In this document: piece after piece, positions 46,096 to 58,891 of the stretch
How the letters are laid out: each line of letters opens with the position of its first letter
Position numbering within the stretch: position 1 is the first letter of the stretch
NCBI GenBank assembly: GCA_015847255.1
Contig: JADLZK010008990.1
Location: 124,001 to 188,000 of the forward strand
DNA length: 64,000 bases
DNA from: Hyparrhenia diplandra
Lineage: Eukaryota > Streptophyta > Magnoliopsida > Poales > Poaceae
Direction of reading: 5' to 3'
Position numbers and translations under genes: made by a program
The notes under the pieces: generated by a model
Told to the model about the DNA's origin: nothing
The model's input: the letters and a program-made list of their open reading frames with translations, nothing else
Databases searched by the model: none

Positions 46096-48540
46096 GGGGG
46101 AGGAGGCATCGAAAGGTCCTAAATGGCTAGAGGGGGGGTGAATAGCCTAATAAAAAAATTTCTACAAAACACTAGACAAACTTGTTAGAATAACAAAAGG
46201 CGATAAACGCAGCGTTTGCTCTAGCTCTACTTGTCGGCAAGCCTCCTATTGACAATTCTAGTTGCTATGATCTCTAGTTCACACACAAAGGATAAGTCGC
46301 TACTTTACCAACTAGGTGAACAAGCTAGATTACTCTAAACAAGGCTAAGCAACTAGCAAGGCTACTCAAACTACACTATCTATGAAAGTAATGCAAGAGT
46401 GTAGAAGAGTTATACCACAATGTCGATGCTAGTCAATCCAATCACCAAGATGACACAATGAGATAACCAAATCGTTGCCAATCACCAAGGGACAACAAAG
46501 AGACAAGTGGAGACAATGATTTATCCCGAAGTTCACTTGAGCACCCGTCAAGCTACGTCTCCGTTTGTGTCGACCTTCTCACGTGTGGGTCGGTGTGGAG
46601 CTCACTCCAAGCCAAATGCCTTTAGGCTTACCGCACCCAAAGCAAATGAGAGGTACTCACCGACACGAGCAATGTATTATCTTGCAATTCGTCGTCCCGA
46701 CGAGGATGCACGGTCCTCTCACAAATCACCGGAGGTGGCCAAGAACAATCACCAACTCTTGCCAACGCCTCCACCAATCACTAAGCCGGCTAGGAGTGGT
46801 GCTCTCAAGAGCAACAAGAAAACCCACCGCTCACAACGATCCACAAGTGCCACTAGATGCAATGATCAAAGCAAAGTGCACTTGAATCACCTCAACGCAC
46901 TAGAATGGATGCTCTCAAGCAAAGGTGTGAGGAGGAGGATGAGTGCTCAGCTCTAGAGGTGTTAGGATTGATTCAAAATGACCAAGAGAACTCCTAGAGC
47001 CGGCCAAAGGGGTATAAATACCCCCACCACGAAATGTGGCCGTTGGGGTGCAATCACGCACAAATCAGCCGGATCGAGGACACACCGACCGGACTCACCG
47101 GTGAGTCCGGGCGGGTGGGTCCGGTCACAACCGACAACCCCAACCTGAACCGACCGGGCTGCCGGCGGGTCGGTCCGCGTCCGATCGGTGCTTTCCGTCA
47201 GCACCGGAAGCATCCGGTCGGTGCGTCCGGCCGGCCCTCGGCCGAACCCCGAAAACATGCTCGCGCGACGCACCTACGGGGCGCCCGGTCAAAAACGTGC
47301 GGCCCGTCGCGGGTCCGTCACCGCGTCCCGGCCAGCCTGTAGCCGCTAATTTCGTCGTTCCTTTGCCGCTTTGCTCCAACATGCTATCCACCAAGTGTAC
47401 CAACTTGAGAACAAGGACTAGCATGTTTTTACCTCACCACGATGCATCCGGCGCAATAGAAAATAGACGTTTCATTTTCTCAAAAACGCCGACCATGTGT
47501 ACATCACCATCTCAACCCCTGCAACCATCACCGCCAGTAAATGTGCCAACACCACCATGTGTACATCACCATGTGCTCGTGTGTTAGCATTTTCACAATC
47601 AATTCGAAGGTTGGGTTAGCTCTCTAGGTTAGAATGCATGCAAATGATTTTGAACCTAGAGGCACACATGAGGACCCGATATATGCGATAGTTTTTCCCT
47701 CTTTATAGTACGGCTTATCGATCCTATAATCACTCACACCCTCTATGGTGTCTTGAGTGTAAAATCAAAATGGCCCTATGGATATACCTTTGCCTTGAGC
47801 CCATTTTGATCCACCATCCACTCCAAGTCATGCACTTGATCATCATTTGAATCATCTCGATCCATCCACCATGACCACCATGCATCGTCCTTGGCTTGAC
47901 CAATCTCCAACTAACACAACACTTAGCATAGAGATTAGTCCTAAGGATGTCATCAATTAGCCAAAACCAATTTAGAGATCTTGGGGCACGCAGCCTAGAA
48001 ATTCTTTATTTGCGGCACACCGAGGCACCCCGGTTCTCGAGCGCCAAATTTAGCTGTATGTACCTCTAGTTAGAATTAAAAAAATCATAAAATGTTATTT
48101 TGGATCATACATTTAATTGAAGCCAATATATTGGAGTTAGACAAAAGAATAATTTATTTGCTAGAGATGATTTATAGTTTTGTCTCCAAACTATCATAAG
48201 ATAATATATAATAATATCAAAACTTTGTTAGAAAATTCTACAAACTTTCATGACAACATGATTTGGATGTATAATCTTTGTATAAAAAGTCAAATGATTT
48301 AAACAAAGTGGAATTATACATTGTTGGCAAATGGATAATATCCCTCACATAGTTATTATGTAACTATATGAGAGATGTATGGATTTGTGAAAATTTTAAG
48401 CAAAGTGACACTATACATTGTTAATATGATTTGAAAATTTTATGGCAACATAATACAACCATGTTTTCATCTCATGCCAAATTTTAGGATTTTTACACAC
48501 CTTTAAGATTTTATTGTTTTTTTTCTGTCGGATGCACCAA
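46096..48540. other. CACTA interior, right part, with an unassigned repeat
   Basis: It begins with GGTCCTAAATGGCTAGAGGG and GGGTGAATAG, a phrase common in grass repeats whose element class I cannot name. To about 47990 it is a mosaic of GC-rich and AT-rich parts with no domain (46507-46956 plus is open but Thr/Ser-rich and unassigned). From 48000 to 48540 it is AT-rich and probably CACTA's own. Confidence 0.4.
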
Positions 48541-48544
48541 AATA

Positions 48545-48830
48545 CTCATAAGCATTTCCTTGGGTGTTGACCTCCAAGAAAAACAATAACCCCCAAGGAA
48601 ATGATAATTTACTTGGCGGTTTTGAATAACACCCAAAGGAAATGGGTCCTTTCCTTGGCAGTGGTTCAAAAACCGCCAAGGAAGCACACATATTCCTTGG
48701 CGGTTTACATAAACGGTCAAGGAATATATGTTTCCTTGAGTGCGGTGTAGAACCGCCAAGGAAACTATCCTTTCCTTGGCGGTTTGATTTTTGGTACTCA
48801 AGGAAATTCTGGCCGCCAAGGCAATTCAGG
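48545..48830. repeat. CACTA right subterminal repeat array
   Basis: At least ten copies of CCAAGGAAA and TTTCCTTGG occur in both orientations, many as CCGCCAAGG/CCTTGGCGG, for example at 48649, 48675, 48692, 48754 and 48772. Confidence 0.85.
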
Positions 48831-48845
48831 ATTACGGTAGTGGGT

Positions 48846-50453
48846 GGACAAGGAAGGTAATGTGCAACAAGGGTTTCATCCAACTCCTATCACTTAATGC
48901 AACATACATAAAATAATAACATTTGTAAATGACATTTATCAAATAATAGGAAGTGGAAATGCAGGGCTTGCACGGTATATGACTCAAGGCAATTAGTTAG
49001 CTTGCACCATCTTCATGTTCGGCTCCACTACCATGTCCTTCTCGATCCATCTAACGCACCTAATTGAGATGCATCTTTTGCATATGTATGAATGCGAGAA
49101 ATATAAACAAGGAAATAAAGCATGGTACATCATACATCTTCATCTAAGCTACTGCACATATACAAGCATCATGAAAACATGTTAAATAAGGTAAACATGT
49201 ACTTCAACAAAAATTCCAGCAACTAAACACTACACCCATCAGTTCAGTAAATAATTCATAACTAAAGTTCTATAACTCCTAAAATAGCAAACTTAGACTC
49301 TATAGAAAGCTTAAGAAATTTTCTACAAAACACTTTCAGGGCCCAAAGACTAACTCCAACTCTAAACTGGCCAAACAGATCCCACAATCAAAACTGTTCC
49401 AGCAAAACAGCAACTTTTCTAATTAAAAGAAACTCACAAGAATAGCCACCATTCACAAACCATATCTTAGATGGCTATGAAACTTGTCAGGCAGCAAGAT
49501 AAGACAACACCCTACAAAACATCTAATATTATCACCCTTCAAAAAGGATGCAAAATCATGAAATGATGTAAACACTATCCAACACCCAAACTAAAAAGCA
49601 CTTCAAGCTAACAAGGTACTATTATGAAAGTACTCTGAAAATTCTAATAAAATTAGAGAAGCATAATAATGACCTAAACAGAACCTCAACAAAGTTTCAA
49701 GACAAAAATATGATCACATCATTTTTCTATAAAAATGGCAAGGAACTACTTATTAAACACATAAAAACACTTTACACTATGAAAAGTTACACACAACATA
49801 TTTCTCCTAACACAAAGCTACTTTTACACAAATAAAGCATGTACAAAAGTAGCAACTCAAAACTTCACATATAAATAGCATTTTCTATTTTTATAAGACA
49901 AGCCATAAAACTAGGTCTACAACAAACATCACATTTCTTACACAGAACATAGGGTCAAACCTATTTTTCCTAGACATAGAAAGTCATAAGAAGACCAACA
50001 AAACAAGTTTCACATTTTTATGACCTTCCTACAATCACTTATGCATTTATCTCTAAAACAAGAATAAAACACTTTTATTTAAAGCTACATATAAAAACAT
50101 AACAAGCATGCCATTTAATATTTTTAGAAGAAACTAGACTTTATAAAAAGCACACTGCAAGTTGAATCACTCAAAAGGATACTCCTAGCTCAAGTTATGA
50201 ATTTCCAAAGATTCATCCATACATGAATACAAGAAAAACGGAAATCCATATAGGACAAACACTTTGCAGAGGGACCGCTAGCTTATTCCGAAATTCACCG
50301 AGCCTTAAACGGAAAACTGTTATCTCTGACTCTTTTACATCAGGAACCTTGAGAGGGAAATAAAATTACATTTGAGTCCTTTTTTTCTTCTTCATCTCAA
50401 ATGCAAACGAGAGGACGGCCAGGGTGTCGGGCCGGGCACGATGCCGGTCGAGG
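48846..50453 (-). repeat. Middle part of the Tekay-type solo LTR
   Basis: It is long, AT-rich and has no ORF. It turns GC-rich from about 50410, where the hAT-like insertion interrupts it. The GC-rich part resumes at 57589. Confidence 0.65.
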
Positions 50454-50822
50454 CGAGTGGCGGAGCCAGGATTTCGCCACTGGGTATGCCAAGTATAAAA
50501 AGTTTTGAATGCATATATATGTGCAAGTGGTAACAAGGGGCAAAAACTAGTAGAAAATTGATCTGTACAGGCTCAACTGATATATGCTACGAAAAATAAC
50601 TTTTTACCACGATAACATATCACTAGGCAAAGTGAATATAGTGTCGCCCTACGGTAATAATCAAAGTATCTTTTATATGCGTTACAACAACACAACTCAG
50701 GATTTCTTTAAAAAAAAAAGAACACAAATGCAACAAAAATAGAAAAAATGAAACCTTAGAGTTCCTACCACGAAGGGTCAAGAATGGAGTAGGGTCTTTT
50801 ACATTCGATTAGCTATTGTTTA

Positions 50823-51093
50823 CTTTGTGAAACGCAGCGTCGTCGGCGGTTAGGACCTTCCCTCTCCGTCTCTCATTATCACACGTAGATGAAAGAAGTA
50901 GAGCAAGTAGACACAAGATAGGGAGAATATTATTTATTCATCTGAATAAACGTAATTACAACATAGAGCTCCCACGTATATATAGTCTGCTTAAGGGCTA
51001 AGAGTTTCGGTAAGAGCCCACATACAAACGGACTAGGATTATGATTCCTCCTTCTCCTTTCCTTCTAGGACAGAGTCCGTGTGTTTTACAACA
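50823..51093 (-). repeat. 3' LTR of the non-autonomous Copia-type element
   Basis: This 271-base LTR is about 95% identical to 56957-57226 by eye. On the minus strand it starts TGTTGTAAAACAC directly after the purine tract AAGGGGAG. Its outer end is mutated (CTTTGTGAAAC against TGTTGTGAAAC). Confidence 0.9.
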
Positions 51094-51299
51094 CTCCCCT
51101 TGGGCGATTACCACGATATGCATATGCCTCATCAAAAACTCCACCCGAAAAACCCAGTGGGAAAAAACGGTTCTTGGAGAAAAGAGTACATCGCATTCGT
51201 TAATTGTATTGCACATGTTGTCTCATTAAAAACCTTGTGTGAGAAACCTTCGAGTAAAAACTCACATAGGGAAAAAAGAGTACAACATTTAACCTTCTT

Positions 51300-52760
51300 G
51301 ATCATATATTCTTCAGAATATTCTATTCTTCATGAATAGATATTGATCTTCATAATCTACGTATAAACTTTAGGTGTTTTAGCAAATATGATCTTCTCGA
51401 TCTTTGTAATTCTAGTGGTTTTACCTTAGAGGCAGATTCAATAAAATATGCTCCCCTCATAAAGCCAAACTTTGAACTTCATTGTTCAAACCACACTTTT
51501 TCATAAACATGTGTAAATAAAAGTTGGCTCATAATTCTTCTATGAATTATATGGGAGCAATATGCTTCATGCATAATAACCACCTATTAGTTGTGCAAAA
51601 CAAATAAATATTATCCTTCAGAGAAATAGATCCTTTCGAGAGGATTATGGGGTTAAATAAATTAATATTCAATATCTTCTAGATAGTGTATCAAACTTAT
51701 ACTAGAGTTTGGATACTTATAATTAATCCTTAGTGGATTTTCAAAATGTATTCTATAAATCTTGAGATTTTGATTGTACAAATTCAGCCTTGCATTTGGC
51801 ATTTAGGGGATAATTCAATTGCCAAAACCACCATTATTCTTATACCTTCCATGGTATATAGAGGATATCAACACTACATTGCTGGCTTTTCATACACTTT
51901 CTAAGTGTTTTGATGAAACCTTCACGGTGTTTAAGATTCCTCATTTTTTTTTCTTCGGTCAATATTCACTTCAGGGATGAATGGTGTTTATTCAAGAATT
52001 GAGTGGTAAATCCTTCATGGATTAATTCCTTCAAGGATGTACTTTCATTCTTAGTGAATTAATAATTCTCTTCTACGATATACATTCTCTACTGCATGAG
52101 TGATGAGAGATGTATACAATTGCATAGCGTTATTCACTATAAAATCATTAAATGATTGTAATCCTTCTAGGATATTCTCTTCTTAAGACTTGAATATTCA
52201 TTCAGGAATATATATATCTTAGACTTTAATACTTAGTATGAGATTTCTACAAGTTTGCGATTTACATTCTTTGAGAATTATATGGATTTTCATAATCCAC
52301 TAATTAAGCTGCATATTCGATATTCATTCGTTTCATTTGCGGAGATATAGCAGAACATTCATTTCTTCTTAACGAGGAGATTCAACCTCAATTGCTTTCT
52401 TCATTGACCCGATATAATCGCTACAAAGCGATTTTGCCATGGACTTTATTTTTCGGATCAGGGTTCTCATAAGAGAAACATTTGCAATTAAAGAGGTAGT
52501 TTGTCGATAATTATTTTCTTTCTCCCAATACTCTCACAATGTGAGAATATTCTATCTCTGTCATTTCCCAAACAAGAGATGATATATTGTTCTGCATACC
52601 CAACACTAGTGAGGTCTTGGCTAATTGTGTTGGATGTCATCTTCATGATGATCCTCTTCATGAGGTGTTTAACCTTCTTCGTGAGGCATTCTCTTCACGA
52701 GAATGGAGGAGTTCCATTTCTTTTCTATTTAATGTGTATACACTAAACTAGAACCCACAA
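51300..52760. repeat. Dense field of short hairpins with TTCNN loops
   Basis: Successive stem-loops of one plan occur: ATATTC-TTCA-GAATAT (51306-51321), CTATTC-TTCAT-GAATAG (51323-51339), AATCC-TTAGT-GGATT (51725-51739), TATACC-TTCCAT-GGTATA (51841-51858), AATCC-TTCAT-GGATT (52009-52023) and CCTC-TTCAT-GAGG (52653-52665), with others between. Stems differ in sequence, while the loop is mostly TTC plus one or two bases. Confidence 0.7.
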
Positions 52761-55700
52761 ACGTCCCGTAGATTTAGCTTGATAGTATATAACATTTAGT
52801 TTACTACGAGTAAACACAACTTACGGTTTATAACTTCAAGTTACTCCTCTCATTTCAAAAAAATATCGGCATATGCTGCCTTCGAGGGCTTCACAAAAGC
52901 ATTAGTCAAATTATTGTTTGACTTAGTGCGTGATACTATTCTGTTTCAAGCTTCAAGGAATATTTTCTTTTAAGATCATTTTCATACGTGAAAATAATAT
53001 TTGGCATTTAAAGTAGGCTTTCTCTCCCCCTAATGCCAATATTAGATCATTAATAGCATACTTCAAATGATATCCCCTATCATGGGCTTAAAACAATTCA
53101 AATTCATATATCTCCAACTTCAAGTGGAGGCCCATTTATGTATGCTATGATTAAATTCTATGGGAAATATTCACGCACATATTTGAACACGGGGGTTTTT
53201 ATTCATTATGCAGCAAGCTAGAATACTTAAAGTGCATTTAAGAATGTTCAGCATTCCTACAAAAATCGGGGATGTTCTCCCCTAATATGCACAAATCATA
53301 GTTTAGAAAACTATTTCATTCTCTAGCTTCTTAATTGTATAGCCAAAAACATTGATCCAAATACTCATACAAAAAAAGATCATACACTTCAAATATATAA
53401 AATATGCAACATTCAAATTCACATGGAATTTTCTTCTAGAATTTTCTAATTGCCATCAATGAAAAATCCCTTGATGCCTATTATTCATAAATCTGAAATC
53501 ATCATAATTATGTCATCCACCATCTTAGTTCCACAATTATTCATCCCATCAAATAGGTTAGTCTCCATTGAGCAAATTTTATAAACTCACTCTCCACGAT
53601 CTTAGGTTGCTCGTCAGTAGACCAATCTATTGCTTATGCATACGATGCATCGAAAGCAAATAATTCTTTAGTTCAACAGGAACCATATAGACATAGCATG
53701 CTAGCTAGCCATTGATTATGGGGAAGCGCAAAGGTAGCTACTAGCTATAATTATAGCTGTTATGCTAATATTCATGCAAGAGTGGAGATACTTGTAGCTC
53801 TACTAGAGCACGCAACTTAGTGAGACACATTCATGTGTAATGTGGAATGTCGGTATTCAATCCAAAAAATAGATGACAACAAAATACAAAGCTACAAGCT
53901 TGCTTGCAATTAGTGTAATGAACTTCAAGTCCAAATACATACACTTAAAGATAGATTAAGGAAGGTTGTGCCTAATAAGTATATATATTACCCACATTTT
54001 CTTATGCCTTTACCCAAAAATTCCCCCCTTTTCATGCCATAACTACTTCAAGTAGCAATTTGCTTCATGCATCATCTATGAATAGTCACTTCTAATGCTT
54101 CATAGAATCTAATCATACTTCTAGTATTCATTGATTATGGCATAAAATTCACATATCCAATGTACTATTTAATATACAACAATAGACTTAGGTAGGATAC
54201 AACTTCAAGTTCTTGGACTAAAATACTAAACACTTAGGATTATACAATTTCTTGGCTAAATCGATTCTTTCAAGATTAATTAATATGCCGGTATAGTCCA
54301 ATTGTTCATGTGCTTAAGAATATTCAGTTTCCCATCTACCTACATGGTAGTGATGCACAAAGAACTATAACCTTCTTGGTTATTCAAGGCTTCTTTGTGG
54401 ATAAAATGAATGCAAAATTTATTTTGATAGGCAACAGGCAATTGTTTATATGTGAAACATATAAATCTAATTTATTCCATGAGAAATTCTAATAAGAACT
54501 GCAACTAAGAATATAAAGTATTTCATAGTAGTCTTCAACCTAACAAATTAACCATTAACCACTTAATTCAACGAGAATTAAGACTTAATGCACCACCATC
54601 ACTACTATTAATACTTCAGGATTTAAAAGACAACAAATCTATAAGCACATGATTTAAGTTCTTCAAGAGAAACTTTATATGTTCTAAATAATATCCATTT
54701 TCGCATGTCAAACTTCTATACTTGACAAGCGGTAGCTTCATGCTTTATATTCAAGAGTTATGATATGCAGTCACACGCCTTCAAGCAGTGTAACATATGC
54801 AAGCCACATATACAAAATTACTGCAACTTAATATCCTGGTTTATAAAGTTGTCTAAAAATTCTAACTCAATTTCCATGAGTAGTTTCTGATGGTAAAATC
54901 AATACTTAATGTATTACATTGCTCTTTGATATTCTATATAGAAGAGACATTTCTTCGAGAATGTAGATTGATAAAATCTATTTACCATCTTGTCTTCTAG
55001 ACATTTAATACAAAGCTTCAAGCTATTTTTATAGAGCAGCGTTAGATATACAAGCTTGAAAATTCAACTTTTCAATACAATATGATAGTCCGTAATCATA
55101 ATATTGGGATTTTACTCATGCGTGGAGTCCCACAATGTATTTGTTACTTCTATCGGCCATATACTCATTTCAGAGAGTAATTAAGAAATATTTATACTGA
55201 GTTTACTACACTTCAATGGTAGCAAAATATCCTACATGGATTAAATAATGACCATAACAAATAATTTACTATTCGAGGTAACTCCGGGATATTTCTTCTT
55301 CTTTTTATGGCATGCATATTAATATAACTTGGATCATGTGCATATAAGTTTTACTACATGTAAACGAGTAGCAAGGTGCAAAAAGATAGTGGATGGTTAT
55401 TAAAAATATTTTTAGAAGCATCCTAGCATTATTAAGGATTATGGTATATGCAAATTTTCAGAATTTATACCAAACATTCATTCATTCATCCAGAAAATCA
55501 TATGCTAGGGAAAACAAAAAAATATGAGCCTCTCAATGATGTTAAGTCTAAGGTCTACAGGATTTAGAGAGCCCATACATAATTCATGATGTGTGATAAA
55601 TAAATGTATTCAAAAGAATATAAAAAGTATCACATGGCACATATACATAACACAAAATAAACAAGTAAATATATTCAAAACAGAAATATTTACTAATAAT

Positions 55701-56680
55701 GGCTGTATAATTTTCTTCTAGAAAATCAACTTGGTGTAATTATAGCCGAAGCTTTGCCGGTTAGCCACGGTGATGAGCTGCATGCTAGCACCCCACCCAT
55801 CATACATGTTCAAACTACAGGTTACAAAATTTCCAAAGCCGAACAAAGACAAGAATAAAATAGTACGTCCAGTAACCGTATAATCAACGAGATCAAACCA
55901 ATATGGCAATATTAGTAATTCAGTACACAGCTTCATGCCGTGTTTTGCTTCCTGTAATGCAAAGTTCTTTAGATTTCAGAGTTAGCGGCATTCAGGCCAA
56001 GGATATGGCTCAGCGACATGCAAGCCGCGGAGGACACATGGTGTTGATTTTAGTGCGAGATCGGCTGGACTTACGACATTCGAGTTTTGTTCGGAAGTGC
56101 GCTTCTGCAACGTGCAGAAGTGGCGTTCAGGCTATATGGTGTCTATGACTTCAGGCCGCGGCACACATGCAACTGTTGGGACTTCACCAAGCATGCGCGG
56201 ACTCGCAAGGTGTGGATAGAGCTGGCTGCTTCAAGTTCGATACTGCAGGCTTGTGGATGTCAGATACGGAGGAGTATATCCTTGCTCGCTCTTGTCTTCT
56301 TGACTTTATTAGATGGATTCAGACGTACAAGTATATATACTTCTAGCTAGTATATGGCCGACCTCCTACAAAGAGAAGCTTCTTCAGCCATATAGCCGCG
56401 CACCATACTGTGACTCGTCAGGAGTCGGATTGCGGATCAAGTGCGAGCTGCTTCAGGCTAACACACACATAAATATACGTGCACGTTACGAACTTCAGGT
56501 TTTTTAGAGCTTGTATCCATAATCAGTCCTACAAGATGCATGCATGTTCCCAAAATATCCACATTCGTGAACCCAGATGCAAATCTCTCCAATTATTATA
56601 ATTGGTAAATACGACCACATGCCGCATGCCTTCATTGGCCAGCAAAAGGTAACGACGGATTGCATGATGGGCAAACTCAA
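52761..56680. other. AT-rich interior of the Copia-type element, no gene
   Basis: Only short frames are present on either strand. Sparser hairpins of the same style continue (CTACTTCAAGTAG near 54044; CTCCAACTTCAAGTGGAG near 53108). No gag, protease, integrase or RT motif was found. Confidence 0.55.
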
Positions 56681-56956
56681 AAACCAAGCTACAGTGGGTT
56701 TGTGCCATTACAAATTGCGTACCTTTTTTGTTCTTGAATTTGAGAAGAAGCGAAGGCTGTCACGAATGACAGTCGGCTAGGCCGTGGGGACCTGCTGGCG
56801 TGACGATGAGTCGATGCGGTCTGCAGATTAGTAGCAGGCACAGGTAGCAGATCCGTTCCGCTAACAACGTCGGGGATGTCGACGTCGTCGAAGTAGTTGC
56901 GGCGGGGCATCGGCTTCAACGACGATGTCGACGAAGAGCTTGTCGTGCTGATAACG

Positions 56957-57226
56957 TGTTGTGAAACGCGTCGTCAGCGGTTAGGACCTTCCCCTCTCCG
57001 TCTCTCATGATCACACAGTAGATGAAAGAAGTAGAACAAGTAGACACAAGATAGGGAGACTATTCTTTATTCATCTGAATAAACGTAATTACAACATAGA
57101 GCTCCCACGTATATATAGTCCTGCCAAGGGCTAAGAGTTTCGGTAAGAGCCCACATACAAATGGACTAGGATTAGGATTCCTCCTTCTCCTTTCCTTCTA
57201 GGACTGAGTCCGTGTGTTTTACAACA
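56957..57226 (-). repeat. 5' LTR of the non-autonomous Copia-type element
   Basis: This 270-base LTR has plus-strand ends TGTTGTGAAAC and TTTTACAACA. A TATATATA core lies at about 57110-57118 (CTATATATACG on the minus strand). The primer site follows at 56956 and below. Confidence 0.9.
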
Positions 57227-57588
57227 GTTTCTAGCCGGAGATGAGAGAGGTGCCGATGGGGAGCCGGCAAGGACCACTGATTGCCGCCGACCACCAGAGG
57301 AGTGGCGGGCTTGAAGGGCTAAAGGGGAGAGTCGACGTACCATATGCCGCTGTGCCGCTGCCCTTCCGGACGATGGGAGCAACAGACGTGAGTTGGAGAT
57401 AGGGATGGAAATACAATCGTTGTGTTTCTGCCTTTGTGAGTTCGTGGGTTGGGCTTATGGGCTACATTTTGCAACATTTAACAACTAACATGCTGTATCA
57501 TTATACATGTATACATATATTTGTGTTTGTCACAAAAATCATGGGTATTCCATGGAATACAGGGGGCATACCCTAGCTCCGCCCCTTG

Positions 57589-58891
57589 GGTGGGGTCGAC
57601 CTCGTCGGCTGCTCCGGCTGGTAGTGACCACGCAGGGGCGCTGCTGGGGCATGGACGTGACCGGATGTGGCCGCGCCTTGCTCCCGCCCGGCCGGCTGCA
57701 GGCTGCAGGTTGCAGCGGCGCCCCATCGCTTCAGCATGCGCGCCTGCGGCGTCCGGCCCGGCCAGCGGCGGCAAGCAAGGTGCAGCCGGACGCGATCACC
57801 GGGGGACGCGGTGAGGAGTGCGATGGAGACCGGAGACGCGGCAGCGAGGAGCTCGGAGCTCCGCCCGGCGCGCCCATGACGGGCGTGCTCACGGCGCGGC
57901 GGAGAAACGAGGGAGAAAGCGAGAAGGACGAGGAAGTGAGGGAGTGGGGAGCTCCACCTCGGCCTCGGCCTCTCCAAACGCCGCGGGGCCCCCGTGAGCG
58001 CCGACACGGAGGTGGGTGGCGTGGCAATGGCGGTCGGCGCTCATGGAGACGTGGACACGCGCGAGGGCACGCGTCGCCCTTAGGCAAAGCATCGAACAGC
58101 TGGCAAGTGACGTGGTGAGTTGGATGGGGCACCGATTTGGGCTAGTTCCGGGCCGAATTTGGATATGGCCCAAGAACGAAATTTGTTCTCCAATTGCTGC
58201 TCTACAATTTTCGTTCAGGTTACTCAGTTATTAGAGCCACCGATTAGCGGCTAATTAACCCCGAAAACTGCATTGTCAACGTGTTGACAGCGGTCGGAAA
58301 ACGACGTCAAGACCTTGTCAAACCGCGTCCAAATGATGCCATCTCTGGACATGATCTGCCTCATGTGATTAGCATCAACCCTTATATTTGGTACAACTCA
58401 ATATGCTTAAGTACATTGGAGAACGTGAGATGCCAATCAAGATTAGCACTAATTCCAGACAGAATAATTGTACGTCCTGAAATCAGCAGAACATTCAATC
58501 TCGAGGCGTTGGTTTGACAAGGATAGAGATGAATTTAGACTTGGATCATTGAATAAAGATTGTTGTCTACAATCTAAACCACATTTCCTATTAAAGGTCA
58601 AACCTCATATCTGGTCCAGAAGTCAAAGTTTCATCTTGGTCAATACAACAATTTGACTAACCCTACAAACTAGGGTTTAGGCCATTAGAAGCATTTTCTT
58701 GACATTTGCTCAACATGAACCCTTAATGACTTTTATTGTAGAATTCCTTTAGAGTTATTTAAGCAAAGTGGCAAGGTTTGGTTGAGCTCATGACTTCACA
58801 TCCATTTAGTATGGCAATATTAAGAAGCTTGACTTGCCATGCTTGAGCTCAATCCAATGCTTAACTGGTGGCAAACACCTGGGGTGTTACA
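57589..58891 (-). repeat. Outer part of the Tekay-type solo LTR
   Basis: It is GC-rich to about 58130, then AT-richer to GGGGTGTTACA at 58891. Open frames on both strands at 57507-58118 reflect composition. No domain is recognised. Confidence 0.65.

Larger units (their letters stand above)
32399..48842. mobile_element. CACTA transposon, TSD GGT, non-autonomous, with a Gypsy insertion
   Basis: The ends are CACTACCGA (32399) and, on the other strand, CACTACCGT (48842). GGT lies outside both (32396-32398 and 48843-48845), the 3-base duplication of CACTA elements. Both subterminal regions (about 32430-32800 and 48545-48830) are packed with the motif CCGCCAAGGAAA and its complement TTTCCTTGGCGG, the usual transposase-binding arrays. 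I find no TnpD- or TnpA-like ORF in its own DNA (32800-33955 and part of 46100-48545). Confidence 0.85.
50823..57226 (-). mobile_element. Copia-type LTR element without visible gag-pol, TSD GTTTA/GTTTC
   Basis: The element is 6.4 kb long with 270-base LTRs. Just inside the 5' LTR (minus strand) is TTATCAGCACGA, the half-length methionine-tRNA-like primer site used by some plant Copia elements, and a polypurine tract precedes the 3' LTR. Flanks are GTTTA (50818-50822) and GTTTC (57227-57231), differing at one base. The 5.9-kb interior is AT-rich and has no frame above 100 codons, so it is non-autonomous or fully decayed. Near the 3' LTR it carries AAAAACCCAGTGGGAAAAAA-type text known from plant Copia 3' regions. 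A short frame after the primer site (56919 down) might be a gag start. Confidence 0.8.
50454..57588. mobile_element. hAT-like element carrying an LTR-element insertion
   Basis: The left end CGAGTGGCGGAGCCAGG and the right end (other strand) CAAGGGGCGGAGCTAGGG are inverted repeats of the family seen at 4479 and 21810. GGGTATGCC follows within 25 bases inside both ends. A clear 8-base duplication is lacking (GGTCGAGG against GGTGGGGT, 5 of 8). Its own DNA is about 0.73 kb (50454-50822 and 57227-57588) and non-coding. Confidence 0.65.
30994..58891 (-). mobile_element. Solo LTR (Tekay/Del-type), TSD TGGAC, carrying CACTA and hAT insertions
   Basis: The left end TGTGACGGACC starts after TGGAC (30989-30993) and the right end GGGGTGTTACA stops before TGGAC (58892-58896). 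Taking out the CACTA with one GGT and the hAT-like element leaves about 4.32 kb (30994-32398, 48846-50453, 57589-58891). That is close to the 4.43-kb solo LTR at 22952-27377, and both start TGTAACACCC on the minus strand. Two phrases reminiscent of that LTR, CCCCGAGTACGAGGATGTAC near 31443 and the GC-rich block 57590-58130, fall in the expected order. No internal region of its own exists. Confidence 0.8.

Noticed and set aside
50446..57596. 8-bp target duplication of the hAT-like element
   Set aside because: GGTCGAGG and GGTGGGGT agree at only 5 of 8 positions; I report the ends but not the duplication.
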